DNA from: Molanna angustata
Taxonomy: Eukaryota; Arthropoda; Insecta; Trichoptera; Molannidae
DNA length: 64,000 nt
Reading direction: 5' to 3'
Assembly: GCA_963576475.1 (NCBI GenBank)
Contig: OY754980.1
Span: 398,751-462,750, forward strand
Of the stretch, positions 21,611 to 33,054 are shown piece by piece. The translations under genes and the position numbers were made by a program. Below the pieces are notes generated by a model, which made no database searches, had not been told where the DNA came from, and worked only from the letters and a program-made list of their open reading frames with translations. Within the stretch, counting starts at the first letter, position 1; every line of letters begins with the position of its first letter.

Positions 21611-22124
21611 TATACAACTTCTAGATTCACCTTTGTAGAGCATTATTCTGACGATGTACCTTGCACGAAACGCGCCAATAATCAAAATAAACAAAGAGAA
21701 CAAAACAAAGCTAACTATACTGTCACCATTCTAACATAGATTTATAGATACCTATCTGTTTTAGTGAAGATGATATCACATCAGTTTCCTGTTGACAAAA
21801 TACGGATATTTTTTGCATAATTTACGTGTGTAGTTATGGCGTAGAATATATTAATAGACATTCTCACACATCTAACAATAGAATTTAATTATTCGTTAAT
21901 TTTATAAAAAAATACTGGTGAAATCTAATAAATTAGCCCACTGATCATATTGTTCTATTGAAATTATGAATATACTTATCATTTATGTCACCTACCTTCA
22001 CAAAAAGAGAGCATATTATATACAATTTACCAGAAATAACTCAAACTAAAGCGTATAAATTAAAATTGTACAAATACGGGCTTAAATAATTCTTCCACTC
22101 TTCTACTAACTACTATGGTTGGGA
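21611..22124. other. AT-rich spacer
   Basis: No supported feature. Confidence 0.5.
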
Positions 22125-22345
22125 CATTTATACCGTATGGATGATCTGGAGATCCCAAAAAGGGTGTTGTCCAATGACCCAACTGATAGAAGAAGCGTAT
22201 GGAGACGGCGTTGTCGAGATATAGGGCAGCAGAACTGGAAGGTGGCAACAAACAAAGAACAGTATGGAGAAGATTCTTGGAGGCAGCTAGGACCCATCAA
22301 GGGTTGTGACGCTGAGGATGACGATTATGAGGTATACCCCGTAGG
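22125..22345 (+). pseudogene. RTE-like LINE 3' remnant
   Basis: Encodes GHLYRMDDLEIPKRVL, then RRRCRD, an NWKVAT block and a W near a RFLEAAR-like block in shifted frames. This is the usual order at the C-terminus of RTE-like LINEs. It ends in a degenerate GAT/GAC triplet tail near 22310-22333. Confidence 0.6.
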
Positions 22346-22394
22346 CAATTTCTGTCAGTCAACCACATATCTTATTTTTATTATGGTTCTACAA

Positions 22395-22480
22395 ACATTA
22401 ATTTCCCTTTTACAGGCGCATCGTTTCGGCCGATTAGCCCCTTATTAATTGATCGTCTGTATCAAATCAGAAATTTCATT
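22395..22480 (+). repeat. rep-K fragment
   Basis: CATCGTTTCGGCCGATTAGC and CCCTTATTAA resemble CGACCGTTTCAGCTTATTAG and GCCCTTATCAA in the palindrome arms at 26956-27226. Confidence 0.4.
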
Positions 22481-22519
22481 TTATAATCAAAATTCTCAAG
22501 TTATTTTTTTCTAATGTAG

Positions 22520-23211
22520 TTAAGAGGGTGACTGCTGTGAACGTACCTATTTTTTCAATTTGATTTACCATCATTTTTACTAAACGAAGCATTTTGAAAA
22601 AAAAATAACCTAGTTATTTTGGATATTAATAAAGAGAAATATACCTTAACTTTTTGATTATGTTCTGTACATATTCTTGTAGGAAAATAATAAGCATACC
22701 CCGATTTTAGACATTTATCTTAAATTTCTAAAAAAATATAAGGTATAGAACAATATTTTTTTTATAAATTAAAGAAGAACAAAATACCTGGAAAAATATG
22801 ATATGACGTTGCATTAACGCATCAGGTTAAGTAAATAAACCAAAAAAACTTTTATTACGCAATGGCGCTGAATTGAAAATAAATGTTTTTTAGGTTTATT
22901 TACTAAACCTGAAGCATTAATGCAACGTCACATCATATTTTTCGAGATATTTTTGTCTTCTTTAATTTAATAAAAAATATATTACTCTACGCCTTATAGT
23001 TTATTACAAATATATGATAAACGTTGAAAATCGGGATATGCCATTATTTATCTACAAGAATTTATACAGAACATTATCAAAAAGTTAAGGTATATTTTTG
23101 TTTGTTAATATCCAAACTATCTTAATTATTTTTTTCAAAACGATTTGATAAGAAATAATGATGGTATATCAAATTGAAAAATAGGTACATTGGCAGCAGT
23201 CCCCCCCTTAA
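22520..23211. mobile_element. TTAA-flanked foldback element
   Basis: Two arms of roughly 310 bp pair with moderate divergence: GACTGCTG to CAGCAGTC at the ends, TATACCTTAACTTTTTGAT near 22650 to its reverse near 23080, and GACGTTGCATTAA near 22803 to its reverse near 22922. TTAA is at both edges (22520-22523, 23208-23211). There is no coding capacity. TTAA target sites suggest piggyBac or Kolobok mobilisation. Confidence 0.8.
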
Positions 23212-23869
23212 GTGTTAAACCACAATGTCTGTTTAAATAAAGAAGCCATATTGTATTTTTTATTGAAGTACGGGTAAAACCGACTCTTATATGCTGGTAC
23301 CAATTAGATATGTGTACCTACTTAGTTAAATAACGTTGATAAATACAAAAAAAAAATATTTTTATATTTGTGAATGCGAAAAACATATTCATCGAATGCC
23401 TATTGAGATTTATGAATGAATGAGTTGAGAATGTCTTTCATACGAACTAATGGTCTATTAACAAAATAAAATACATATTTGAATTTTTCACTTGAATAAA
23501 TATTTCTATTTGAGATGAGGGTATTTCTCTCAAACGGAATATGAATTCTGTTTGTCATTCAAATAAATTGAATTATTTAACAATTTGTCAGTACAAATAA
23601 TTACATTTTAACGACGTTAAATAACGTTTGGGCCAATGGTTATAAATTTCAATGGTTAGGTATATTACCTACATTATTAGTGTACTAAATTAGAATTAAC
23701 CATCAATGTTACTTTTAATGTTGGATTATTATTAAATAGCTAGCACTTATTTGTTGTAAGCAAATTAATAACATAAGGCTCATGATCGTATATAAATATA
23801 ATCAAAAAAGTCGACCCCGTGTAACGGAACAAAGAGGAAGATTAAATTTATGATTTGTAAACAATAATA
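23212..23869. other. AT-rich spacer
   Basis: No supported feature. Confidence 0.5.
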
Positions 23870-24415
23870 TATACATGAAAGTACCACAGTATTTGTAAAC
23901 TATACCTACAGTATACAGGAAAATACTACATTAATTGTAAACTATACATGAAAATACCACAGTATTTGTTAACTATACAGTATACAAGAAAGTACCACAA
24001 TATCTGTAAACTATACAGTATACAGGAAAGTAGGTACCACATTATTTGTAAACAATACAGGAAAGTACCACATTATTTGTAAACAATACAGGAAAGTACG
24101 ACATTATTTGTAAACAATACATGAAAGTACCACAATATTTGTAAACAATGTGAAAGTACCACATTATTTGTAAAATATACAGGAACGTACCACATTATTT
24201 GTAAAATATACAGGAAAGTACCACATTATTTATAAAATATACAGGAAAGTACCACATTATTTATAAAATATACAGGAAAGTAACACATTATTTCTAAACT
24301 ACATATAGAGGAAAGTACCACATTATTTGTAATCTGTACAGGAAAGTACCACATCATTTGTAAACTATACAAGAAAGTACAACATATTTGTAAACTATAC
24401 AAAAAGTAACTTAAT
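23870..24415 (+). repeat. 31-bp degenerate minisatellite
   Basis: About 17 units of an ACAGGAAAGTACCACATTAT-type core followed by TTGTAAACAAT. The unit is 31 bp where regular, with indels. One isolated unit lies near 24700. Confidence 0.9.
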
Positions 24416-25484
24416 TAAAAATAATTTATTAATTAATTATTTTTAATTTATTTCATACATTGAGACACGTGAGGTAAATCATAATATGAGTTTCTAGTGG
24501 TCGATGCTCCCCCCCCACTCCCCTTCCTACCTCTCTCCTTTCCCATCCTGTTTTCATAATTGTTAATTAATGTGTATGTACTTAATATATTTTTAGAATA
24601 CTATAATTGGCAACATAAAAATTATCTCTGTATATTTGAATAAATCTTTATTGTATTGCTGATGTATTCTATAAAATAAAATAAAAAAATGCATTATTTG
24701 TAATCTCTACAGGAAAGTACCAAATTAATTTCTACGAATTTTAATTTCCAAATATGCATGAAAAAAATCCATGATTTGATTATAGACTGACATCAAAAAT
24801 GCATAAAATTTCGTTGAAGCGAATTAACTTTACTTGCAGAATAAAAGTGAAAACAGGCTTTTTTGTACCTATGTATGTAGCTTGTAACAATAATTGTTGA
24901 TCACGATGTATGATAGATCTTCACATAACCACACTCCTCATGACTATAATATAAATACCTAATCTCATTGTCATAATCAGTTTCTCTTTGTGCTAAAATT
25001 TCTTCTTCTGAAGCTGCTAAATGCTGTTTGCCTAATTTGACATGTGCACTCGCACCATAACATATCATTTTCATTGTAAACATCACAGTGAAGATGTCAC
25101 GGTAGACGATTGCAGATGACAGTGAAATCGTTATGAAATTCAAAGAATTCTCCAATGATAATTCCTCGAGTAAAATCAGTAATAAATCATTGACGATATT
25201 TTAACCGCAAGTATGATACAGGTACCAGTTAAAGGAGACATAATGATATTTTTTTATGCAAATGAATCTATCCTTGTAAAAAGTACATATACAATACATC
25301 CTCATGAATTCCCTTAATAAAGCATAAATGCTTGTGCTATTGGAAACGTATTCGGTCCAGGCAGCTTGCGATAAAGAGGTGGGGTTCGAATTCGGGAAAA
25401 GATTATTGAAGAAATCCATGATAATCGCCGTAAGTGGACGACACTTGAAGAAGAGGATAAGTACGACATTTAGAATTCATTCAT
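24416..25484. other. Spacer without assignable gene
   Basis: A C-rich patch (24508-24550) and several short frames on both strands, none with a recognisable domain. GGGTTCGAATTCGGG at 25382 mimics a tRNA B box but has no A box. Confidence 0.45.
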
Positions 25485-25645
25485 TCATACCATCACGGCA
25501 TATCGCACAATGTGGGGTAACCAGCAAAAGGTGTGCGGGTGTGCAAAACCAACACAAAGATCTCGCCTCACCTAAGAAGGTAATACATTCAGAATGAGTG
25601 GTGAACGTCATTGCTGAACTATGTGAGATGTTATTGTTGCCTGTT
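25485..25645 (+). repeat. rep-E, near-complete copy
   Basis: Starts TTCATACCATCACGGCATAT, contains GTGTGCGGGTGTGCAAAACC, and ends with GTGGTGAACGTCATTGCTGA. Closest relative is 60530-60710. Confidence 0.7.
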
Positions 25646-26104
25646 GTGTTTTCTATTACCCGAATACGATTATAATAGGAAAGAGTGGAAGCACTATTCA
25701 AAGCCGGTACCTCGCAGCAAATGATGATATGACATTTTCTCTTGAAAGATTTCTAGAAATTAAGAGAAATTTGGATAAGGGATCTGCCTAAATAAATCGT
25801 GCATAAAATGAATGATGTATTATCTTCACTACAATTAATAGAGTCTATTATAAAGCGCGTGCTTATCCTATTATACATATGTAGGTACATAATATCAATT
25901 ATAGACTTAAGATTTATAATACAAATGATAGTCTTGCATGTTGTACATTTACATATCTATCTGTTCTACTAAATATAGGTACATAGTTATCTGAATTCAC
26001 TCAATTAAGACCAACATGAACCAAGAAATTTATTGGATAAACTTCAGTGAAGCTTCGATTTCACGGATATTTCGTTTTGAAAACTTTCACGGCTCTACAC
26101 ACAC
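25646..26104. other. AT-rich spacer
   Basis: No supported feature. Confidence 0.5.
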
Positions 26105-26195
26105 TCCTTTGTAACTCCTTTGTAGTTTGGTACGTACCTATTCTTTAATTATGCATACTTTCGCCAGTTGGATCTCATGTGTTACATGCAACTAG
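26105..26195 (+). mobile_element. Helitron 3' end
   Basis: Contains CAGTTGGATCTCATGTGTTA, then CATGCAACTAG followed by T, identical to the 3' end of the complete Helitron at 41322-42325: hairpin CATGT-GTT-ACATG, then CTAG at 26192-26195. It abuts an oppositely oriented relative at 26196. Confidence 0.7.
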
Positions 26196-26510
26196 TTATA
26201 TATTCTGAAATTTTGGGCTCTGTAAATTAAGCGGATCAAAAGTTATAAGGGGGGGATGGACACAAAGACACACAGACACACGAAATGTTCTACTCCGAAT
26301 TCTAAGTAAATCCGTATGTATAACATGCTGCGAAGCCTCTAAGTTGGTGTTTTTTGACTTCAAAGTTGTAAAGCCGTGAAAAATATAGACCGTGCATACA
26401 AATCTTGCGTATACAAATCTTGCATACAAATCTTGATACTATGTCGATATGTTAAGAGAACAAATCGAAAGTTGGAAAATTCTCTAGAACAAATCGACAG
26501 TTGGACTAAA
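26196..26510 (-). mobile_element. Helitron 5' part, reverse orientation
   Basis: Reverse copy of the first 290 bp of the Helitron at 41322: TCCAACTGTCGATTTGTTC at the right edge, then the body with CGAAATGTTCTACTCCGAAT (plus strand here), and the CCCCCCTTATAAC zone. Confidence 0.75.
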
Positions 26511-26594
26511 GTACTCATTCGATTCTTGCCATATTTTGTAAATTGGTATATTATCTAATAATCGCTTAGACCCATGAAATTTTGAAGCATATCT

Positions 26595-26787
26595 TCTTCT
26601 TCTTCTTCTTTATCTTGGCCTTTTCTTCCCATTATGTGGGGTCGGCCCTCCTCGTCCTCATTCGCCAAGTTCTTCTCTCCTGTGCGTCTCTTTCGCGCAA
26701 GTCTGTCTCCCGCAACACTCTTGTGATGGTGGAGTGCCACGTTGTCAGCGGTCTGCCTGGTCTTCTGGCCTACACTTGGATGCATAC
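26595..26787 (-). mobile_element. Short retroposed LINE/SINE with 16-bp target duplication
   Basis: Flanked by ATTTTGAAGCATATCT (26579-26594 and 26788-26803). On the minus strand it ends in a GAA-type repeat tail (plus-strand TCTTCTTCTTC). The 193-bp insert has no clear domain. Tail and duplication are those of target-primed retroposition, and a GAA triplet tail suggests RTE machinery. Confidence 0.8.
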
Positions 26788-26824
26788 ATTTTGAAGCATA
26801 TCTGAATAGTACTTTTCAATTTTT

Positions 26825-26940
26825 TTAACTGTCAAATTTTTCAAAGTGACCCCAAGCTCAGGAAACGATTTTTTTTAATTTCTAAATTGGTAAAAGGCAC
26901 ATCACTTTCTATAAATGACATTGATGAATTATCAAGTTTT
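26825..26940 (-). repeat. rep-H, reverse copy
   Basis: Shares AAAGTGATGTGCCTTTTACC and GGGGTCACTTTGA (minus strand) with 33055-33300. Confidence 0.55.
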
Positions 26941-26955
26941 CAATATAAAATATTT

Positions 26956-27226
26956 ATAATGGGTATTTTAAATCAAACAAATGATTTGGTCTACATATAT
27001 ATTTTTTCCTGAGTCCAGGACGACCGTTTCAGCTTATTAGGCCCTTATCAACTGGTAAACATAAAAACTCTGCTTTTTCTTATATACTAAAATTCGATAT
27101 AAGAAAAAGCAGAGTTTTTATGTTTACCAGTTGATAAGGGCCTAATAAGCTGAAACGGTCGTCCTGGACTCAGGAAAAAATATATATGTAGACCAAATCA
27201 TTTGTTTGATTTAAAATACCCATTAT
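26956..27226. repeat. Perfect palindrome, 130-bp arms
   Basis: The left arm 26956-27085 and right arm 27097-27226 are exact reverse complements by eye, separated by 11 nt (ACTAAAATTCG). The arms include a rep-K word (CGTTTCAGCTTATTAG). Perfect identity over 130 bp implies a very recent inverted duplication, ongoing correction, or a library or assembly foldback. Confidence 0.95.
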
Positions 27227-27534
27227 GGAATTCTACATATTCAACACCGTCAGCATCGACAAAATTAAAAAATAAAATATTTAACAAAAAAATACTTTGA
27301 CAAACTCCTTTCATGAAAATGCTGAATAGTTTCCTTACAAAATTTGAATACTCAATACATTGACTTGTTAGTGAGGAGTTTGGCGTTGGCCACAACCCAC
27401 GCGTTTTTTTATATACTTTCATATTCTTAACTTATAACATTGTATCCTGTTTGTTTACCAAATTAATTAATAAAAAAGTAATGATAAAATAAATCAATTA
27501 AATATTTTTAGCCAAAAATCCGGTAGTTTATTAC
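27227..27534. other. AT-rich spacer
   Basis: Contains GTTGGCCACAACCCACGCG near 27385, shared with 49915. No gene. Confidence 0.5.
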
Positions 27535-27640
27535 TTTATTTTCAGTGTGGATTTGTGAGATTAATATAATTCTGTCTCCAGAATGTGACAACTTTCTATT
27601 GGGTACGTGTTTAGTAATATTTTACAAAGATGTTTGGGTT
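27535..27640 (+). mobile_element. SINE-C body fragment
   Basis: TGGATTTGTGAGATTAATAT, CCAGAATGTGACAAC and ATTGGGTACGTGT match the body of 18554-18790. The tRNA head is missing. Confidence 0.65.
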
Positions 27641-28004
27641 AAGTCATAAACTTAGTTAGCTCGTAGGGCCCATTTTTAATGTTTGGATTTTAACATATTT
27701 GATGGTAGAGATACTCGTTATAATTACAAGGCCATGCAGATAAAAATGAAACAAGTGTTGGAAGACAAGAATATTAATGTGTGTGTAAGAGAGTCTATGT
27801 AAGGTGCAGGTACCTATGATGGAAGACCTATACTTGCCTATTGGAAGTGTATTGCGTGAAGTCCACAAACCGTGACTGAACTTTCCAATACCTATCTACA
27901 TACATATGACGCAGTGCACCAGATCACTACAGAAGTGAAACATAGTCACATATTTTGACCTGACTTGACTCGACACACCGCGCCGTGGTGATGCACGATA
28001 ATCC
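27641..28004. other. Spacer
   Basis: No supported feature. Confidence 0.5.
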
Positions 28005-28295
28005 AAAATTTAAATGAGTAATATATACATTATGTTAAATTTAGTGAGAATCACACAGACAAATAGACACACAAACACACACACAGATAAAATAATTGTT
28101 CTACTCCTAGTTCTAAGTTGATCCATATACATATCATATAATATGTATGTTGCGAAGCCTCTTAAGTAGGTTGAAAAACCATGAAAAATGTAGACCTGGC
28201 CATACAAAAATCTCGCGGATCCTGGATTGAAACTTTGTCGATCTGGTAATAGAAATAGATTATCTTAAACAAATCGACAGTAGTTGGATAATGTT
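28005..28295 (-). mobile_element. Helitron 5' part, reverse, diverged
   Basis: The plus strand shows a CACACAGAC-rich run, GTTCTACTCCTAGTTCTAAG and TGCGAAGCCTCTTAAG, and ends AACAAATCGACAGTAGTTGG, matching the first part of 41322-42325 in reverse. Confidence 0.65.
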
Positions 28296-28374
28296 TAATT
28301 ATATAAATGTACTATGTACATACCTATAATAATATGCTATGCAATGTGACTATACATTTACCTCAATAAATTTG

Positions 28375-28556
28375 ACCGCCGCGCGCCGTCGTGGTACAGT
28401 TGGTAAGCTATTTGGTTGCCTTGCGGGCGTCTTGAATTTGATCCCTAGCAGAGAAGATATTTTAATTTAATTAATTTCTCACGCAAATATTGCTTCTCTG
28501 GGCTGGGACACTGGTTGTAAGAGATTTCCATAAGGCAATAAATTCGCCAGTTTTTT
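28375..28556 (+). mobile_element. SINE-D with tRNA-like head
   Basis: GTCGTGGTACAGTTGGTAAG (A-box side) and TTGAATTTGATCCCTAGC (B-box side) precede the conserved TTTCTCACGCAAATATTGC and GGCAATAAATTCGCCAG body. It meets the poly-T end of the LINE at 28557. Confidence 0.7.
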
Positions 28557-29052
28557 TTTTTAACATGTCCACGTAGGGGACGCCAGCTATTAGGATTTGG
28601 GTCCATTTTATTCTTCCGAAGAAGCGCACTACGTAGCGTTGGGAGGGGTTTGCAATCTAGAAAAGAGTTTATTAATTCGGAAGATCGTTCCACAGTCGGG
28701 TTGCTGTATTAATAAAGGAGTTCGAGAAGCGACTTGTTCGTATATGTTGAAGGTCCACTGTGAATGGGTGCTGCGATTGAGTGAAGCGAGTGACTCTGTT
28801 GCGAGTGGGTGGAGGAGGGACCAAAGATGCAAGTTCTTCTGAGCAATTCCCGTGGTAGTATCTATAGAATAAACTTAAAATACCGACTCTGCGTCTGTGT
28901 TCTAGTGATTGCAATCCATCAGTCAGTGATGGATCATCAATCAGACGTATAGCACGCCTTTGGACAGCGTCGAGGGTATTCAGTAGGTATTGGGGGCGCC
29001 ACTCCAGAGGTGACTCCCAGAGGAGTTGCGCGGAGTGCAAGGAAGTGTTCAT
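28557..29052 (-). pseudogene. Non-LTR retrotransposon C-terminus and 3' end
   Basis: The minus strand from 29052 encodes LLNTLDAVQRRAIRLIDDPS, LEHRRRVGILSLFYRYYHG, and finally ATRLWNDLPN. This block lies downstream of the RT domain in several insect LINE families (jockey/CR1-like). The frame then shifts, and the remaining coding-like tail runs to the poly-A (plus-strand T run at 28551-28562). 5'-truncated and dead. Confidence 0.75.
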
Positions 29053-29350
29053 TACTATTATTTTATTTGAAAATTAACTAACACAATAATGTTCTTTATT
29101 TATTTATTTATTTTTTATTTAGAAAACAAACAGGAATAAACAATGTTATAAGGATAAATACAATATGACGACTTAACAGTAAGGAAATTTCATTGTACCC
29201 CAATAATATTATTCTTTGTTAACATTATAAAAATCGGAAAACAACTTGAGCCAGTCATGTGGGTGCGTAGAGCGCTATGAGCGATTTGTGTATTTTTGGT
29301 ATATGTGCAAACCGTCCCCCTCCACGGCGAAAAGGCTCAAGAAATTTGAC
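29053..29350. other. Spacer with TTTA repeats
   Basis: TTTATTTATTTATT at 29098 and an AAACAAACAGGAATAAACAA stretch resemble LINE 3' ends but are not assignable. Confidence 0.4.
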
Positions 29351-29507
29351 GGACACCATAATTATGAGGACTAACGTCGACCGGTTTCGACGACAATTTT
29401 CTCTTCTTCAGGTTGACTAACGTACCTCAGGATAACTTGAAGAAGAAAATATCTTTCTAGAAACCGGTCGACGATAGTCTTCATAAGTGAGGTAAATCAT
29501 AATGACG
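29351..29507. mobile_element. Inverted-repeat element (about 53-bp arms)
   Basis: GTCGACCGGTTTC near 29376 pairs with GAAACCGGTCGAC near 29459, and TCTTCTTCAGGT pairs with ACTTGAAGAAGA. Palindromic MITE-like structure without coding sequence. Confidence 0.65.
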
Positions 29508-30361
29508 CCACAGAATTACTTTCCTGATAAAAATTAAGAAAAAAAAATCATTTTAAATCTGTCTCCTTTACACACAAGTGCTTGCACTCTGGTAAAGGGA
29601 AATATGTTTTTTCTTACTGTGCATCTTTTTCTATATAGTTGAACTGTTTTATATTTTGTATATGTATTGGAAATTTAATAAAAATTATGGTATTTGATAC
29701 CACTGATTATATAGGTACATATGTACTTGCCCAACGACAGTGAATATCGAGTCATGTCGTTAGTTGTCGTAAATCTTCGTATATTCTTCTTTTAGCCTTG
29801 AAAGCGTTCACACTATGTCAAACTAGGTATTATCTGTATAGAATACGCGTGCGAAATTTAAGTAAAATAATTTGTTATAATTATTGTAAATATATTGATT
29901 AATGTAAAATAAACAGTGTTAAACTGCATTGGTTTGTTCATTGATAAATTAATACACCACAAAAAAATAAACAATAATAGTAAATTTGCGGCACTAGGTT
30001 CTCTCTGTTGATCTCACATCGGTATATTTTGTACAGAAGAACAAAATGTTGGTTTTTATTTCTGTTTTTAGTTTTATATTTCCACACGATGTTCATAAAC
30101 ATAAAATTTATGAGTTGGAAAATGAAATACGGAAGTTGAACACAGTTAGTGGTAGGTACATAATATGTACTCTACTTATGTAAGTCAATATATAAATAAA
30201 CATGTTAAGTGGATTAAATTGAATACTAAATGATAAATACAGATTCTTAAAACTATCATAAATATGATGAAATTAGATAGAAAGAAAATGGAAGAGTTTT
30301 TTATTTCGTAATATTTAAAGAAAATCAATTAAATCATGTCTTCACTGAAAAAATATCTACA
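29508..30361. other. AT-rich spacer
   Basis: No supported feature. Confidence 0.5.
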
Positions 30362-31000
30362 ATGATATATTGTGTGTTACTTTTGTTGATTTTTTTTATT
30401 TGCATTCTCTTTCTTTGTTGGATATTTTTCTTTGTATTTTCTTTCTTTGTTAGATTTTTTCTTGGTGGTGATAGCCCAGCGGTAAGGTCGTCGCCTCACA
30501 TGCGTGAGGTCGACGGTTCGAATCCGGGCGGGGCACGCACCTCTGGATTTTTATAAAATCTATGTGCGGATTTATATCACTAGCTATGTGGAGCCATGAT
30601 CCAATTTGCCTGTTTCCCCTTTCTAAGGGTTACGAAGGTCAGATGACAGTCGCTTCAATTTTATAACCAGACTCGCCAATTCCAGGATCATGGTCAAAGC
30701 GTACCCCGATAGAAACGAGACAAAAGCGCTAAGGGAAAGAGAGAGAGAGAGAGAGAGAGAGAATTAGATATTTTTCTTAACATTCCCTTTTTTGTTGGAT
30801 ATTTTTCTTTGTATTCTCTTTCTTTGTTGGATATTTTTCTTAACATTCTCTTTCTTTGTTGGATGTTTTCTTAACATTATCTTTTTTTGTTGGATATTTT
30901 TCTTAACATTCTCTTTCTTTGTTGGATGTTTTCTTAACACTATCTTTTTTTGTTGGATATTTTTCTTATCATTCTCCGTCGTCTTTGGATATTTTTCTTC
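30362..31000 (+). repeat. Pyrimidine-rich tandem repeat, split by a SINE
   Basis: Units such as TTTCTTTGTTGGATATTTTT alternate with CTTAACATTCTC at roughly 32-bp spacing on both sides of the SINE at 30464-30763. Most regular at 30785-30985. Confidence 0.8.
30464..30763 (+). mobile_element. tRNA-derived SINE (SINE-A), full length
   Basis: A box TAGCCCAGCGG (30472-30482) and B box GGTTCGAATCC (30515-30525), a body of about 220 bp with GCCATGATCC and CAGACTCGCCAATTCCAGGA, and a GA-repeat tail (30737-30763). It is flanked by TTAGATTTTTTCTT and TTAGATATTTTTCTT, a likely target duplication taken from the host repeat. Confidence 0.85.
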
Positions 31001-32034
31001 GTATTATATGTTATTTTTTTATATAACAAGTTTCACGGTGTAGGTTAAAAGTGTTTGCGTTTTTTTTAAATTACTACATTGAAGCATTTCCATCTACTTT
31101 TTACATCTAAATTAAAAAATATATATATGTACATATACAGTACAAGTATAACTTTATTGAATTTTTATTTATAAGTTTATCTTGATTTTTATTTTTTAAA
31201 ATAAAATAAAAATAAAGGTTGATGTCTGAATTAAAATGTTTTTATATCTGAATTATAATATTTTAATTAAGTATAAATTGTTGAATAAGAGATGACAATG
31301 GAAGTCAAAGAATGATATTTGATACGGTTGTGAGTCTGTCAAAAAAGGGGTAAGGAATATTATCATTGAAGTACCACAGTAGTTGAAAGTCTTAGTAATT
31401 CACTCCAATTGGGTAATTTAAGAATTGGGCACAAGACTGAAAATAATTAGTCAGAGTGCTATATTTTATTTTCATCCCAAAAGGTCAGACGGAACGGGGG
31501 CGAGTGGGCCATGGGGTCGGGATAAATGTGATAGGGGAAGAAGTAAGAGTAGGAGAAGAAGAAGAGGAAATGAATGCGAGAGAATTGAAGAGGTGAGCTA
31601 AATTGACCCAAATGTCCCGACTATATCCGGAATTAAACCATTCCCATTCTGACTTTGCACACCTGTAACAATTTTCTATAATGCTCACTTTGAATAATAT
31701 TAAAATTTAAGAACGGTTAGCAGGTGAAGGTATTTCATTATTTGGCAATTTATTATTTGAAGAAATTTATTTATGAAGGTTAAAAAAAACGAAGCCTATT
31801 TTTCATTTTTGTCTGCGAACACAAAATAACAAACAAAACGGATACTTTTAAAAGTACATACTCTCTATTCAGGCATACCTACTTATATATTAGATGTGCC
31901 TCTTTTTTTTCTTCATCGATGATTATTGAACTGATAACTTGTTAAGGTTTTCGGTACTAAATACAAGAGCATTCTTTTAAAAAAAGCAGTTGGTGATACC
32001 TAGAAATTTTTTCGGTAAAGCAGCATATAAGGTT
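31001..32034. other. Spacer with one GC-richer patch
   Basis: Mostly AT-rich. The patch at 31485-31690 has a 67-codon minus-strand frame ending in a Ser/Pro-rich stretch. No domain, splice signals or repeat match was recognised, so it is left unassigned. Confidence 0.4.
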
Positions 32035-32298
32035 ATTTATATATACTTGTTTTATATAATTTCTTGTTTAATATAATTTACTTGTTTTAGTTTCTTGTTT
32101 TATATAGTTTCTACTAATTTTTTTGTTTTTTATATAATTTCTATTTCATATTTATTCATATTTAAACTTTTTTCGAAATTTTGTTTTTATGTATAAAACT
32201 TTTTCATATTTTAGACGTGTATTTGTTTTATATAATTGTTTCTAGTTCACATGGTATTTAACTTTGGATTAGTAAACATGACTGTTTACTAATCCAAA
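32035..32298. repeat. Low-complexity TTATATAATTTCTTGTTT repeat and hairpin
   Basis: Irregular repeats of TTATATAATTTCTTG-like words run to about 32250. A perfect hairpin TTTGGATTAGTAAAC/GTTTACTAATCCAAA (32263-32277, 32284-32298) follows, then AAAT repeats. Confidence 0.65.
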
Positions 32299-32424
32299 TA
32301 AATAAATAAATAAATAAACTTATTGTTTTTAATTATAACCTAGCTCCAGATTCACTTGTTTGCTATCCATAAAAAAATCTAACTTGTCTTTGTATAAATA
32401 CTCTGTTAAACTTATGTATATTTA

Positions 32425-32545
32425 CTACTTGAAAATGTGCTTAGCACGAAACCGGTTGTAGGTTGTAGTCCTTAAATAAATAGTGGAATTGATTCTAAAC
32501 AAGTTTTTTTTATTTTTATTTATTAAAAATATAAATTAATATAAG
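32425..32545 (+). repeat. rep-J, copy 2
   Basis: ACTTGAAAATGTGCTTAGCA and CGAAACCGGTTGTAGGTTGT match 4676-4720, and the AT-rich tail aligns too. Confidence 0.7.
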
Positions 32546-33054
32546 GTTAAGTTAAGAGCACCCTTGAAATGACCCTTATATCATTCAATGGCGCTATACA
32601 AATCCGAGATATAATTATTTCTCATTTTGAGGTTGTGTAATTTGATAAACTGCCTAAAATAATATTTACAAGTGTCCACTGACCCTCTAATAAATAACCT
32701 TTTGAACTACAATACAATGTACAAATATCGATATTATAATGTTTAAACACAACAAAACCCAACATGAAATACTATTTATATAATAATAATAGCTAAACAA
32801 CTCATGATGGTCGAAAAGGTCACTTGGAAACGAGAAGGTTTTAAAGGAACATTGAGCCTTAGTGCGAGCATGGGAAAAATTGACAGTGTCACTACACGGA
32901 ATTGACTCGACTCGAGAATTAAAAAAAAATAAAATGTATAAAATGAGTGGGTTTCTCACTTGAAGAGGTACACAAGTTTTGTATGAAATTTTTTTGCATT
33001 TTCCTAAAATGAGTTTGTTAAATCATTTTTTATTTAAATATTTTATTATGAAAT
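32546..33054. other. AT-rich spacer
   Basis: No supported feature. Confidence 0.5.

Noticed and set aside
25377..25395. tRNA B box GGGTTCGAATTCGGG
   Set aside because: No A box at the proper distance and no repeat copies.
30464..30540. Functional tRNA gene
   Set aside because: Same reasoning; SINE-A body, GA tail and likely target duplication are present.
30792..31043. Hydrophobic repeat membrane protein
   Set aside because: Translation of a T-rich tandem repeat; no conserved domain and no start context.
31485..31688. Ser/Pro-rich minus frame as a host exon
   Set aside because: Low-complexity purine run on the plus strand explains it; no splice signals convincing enough to call.
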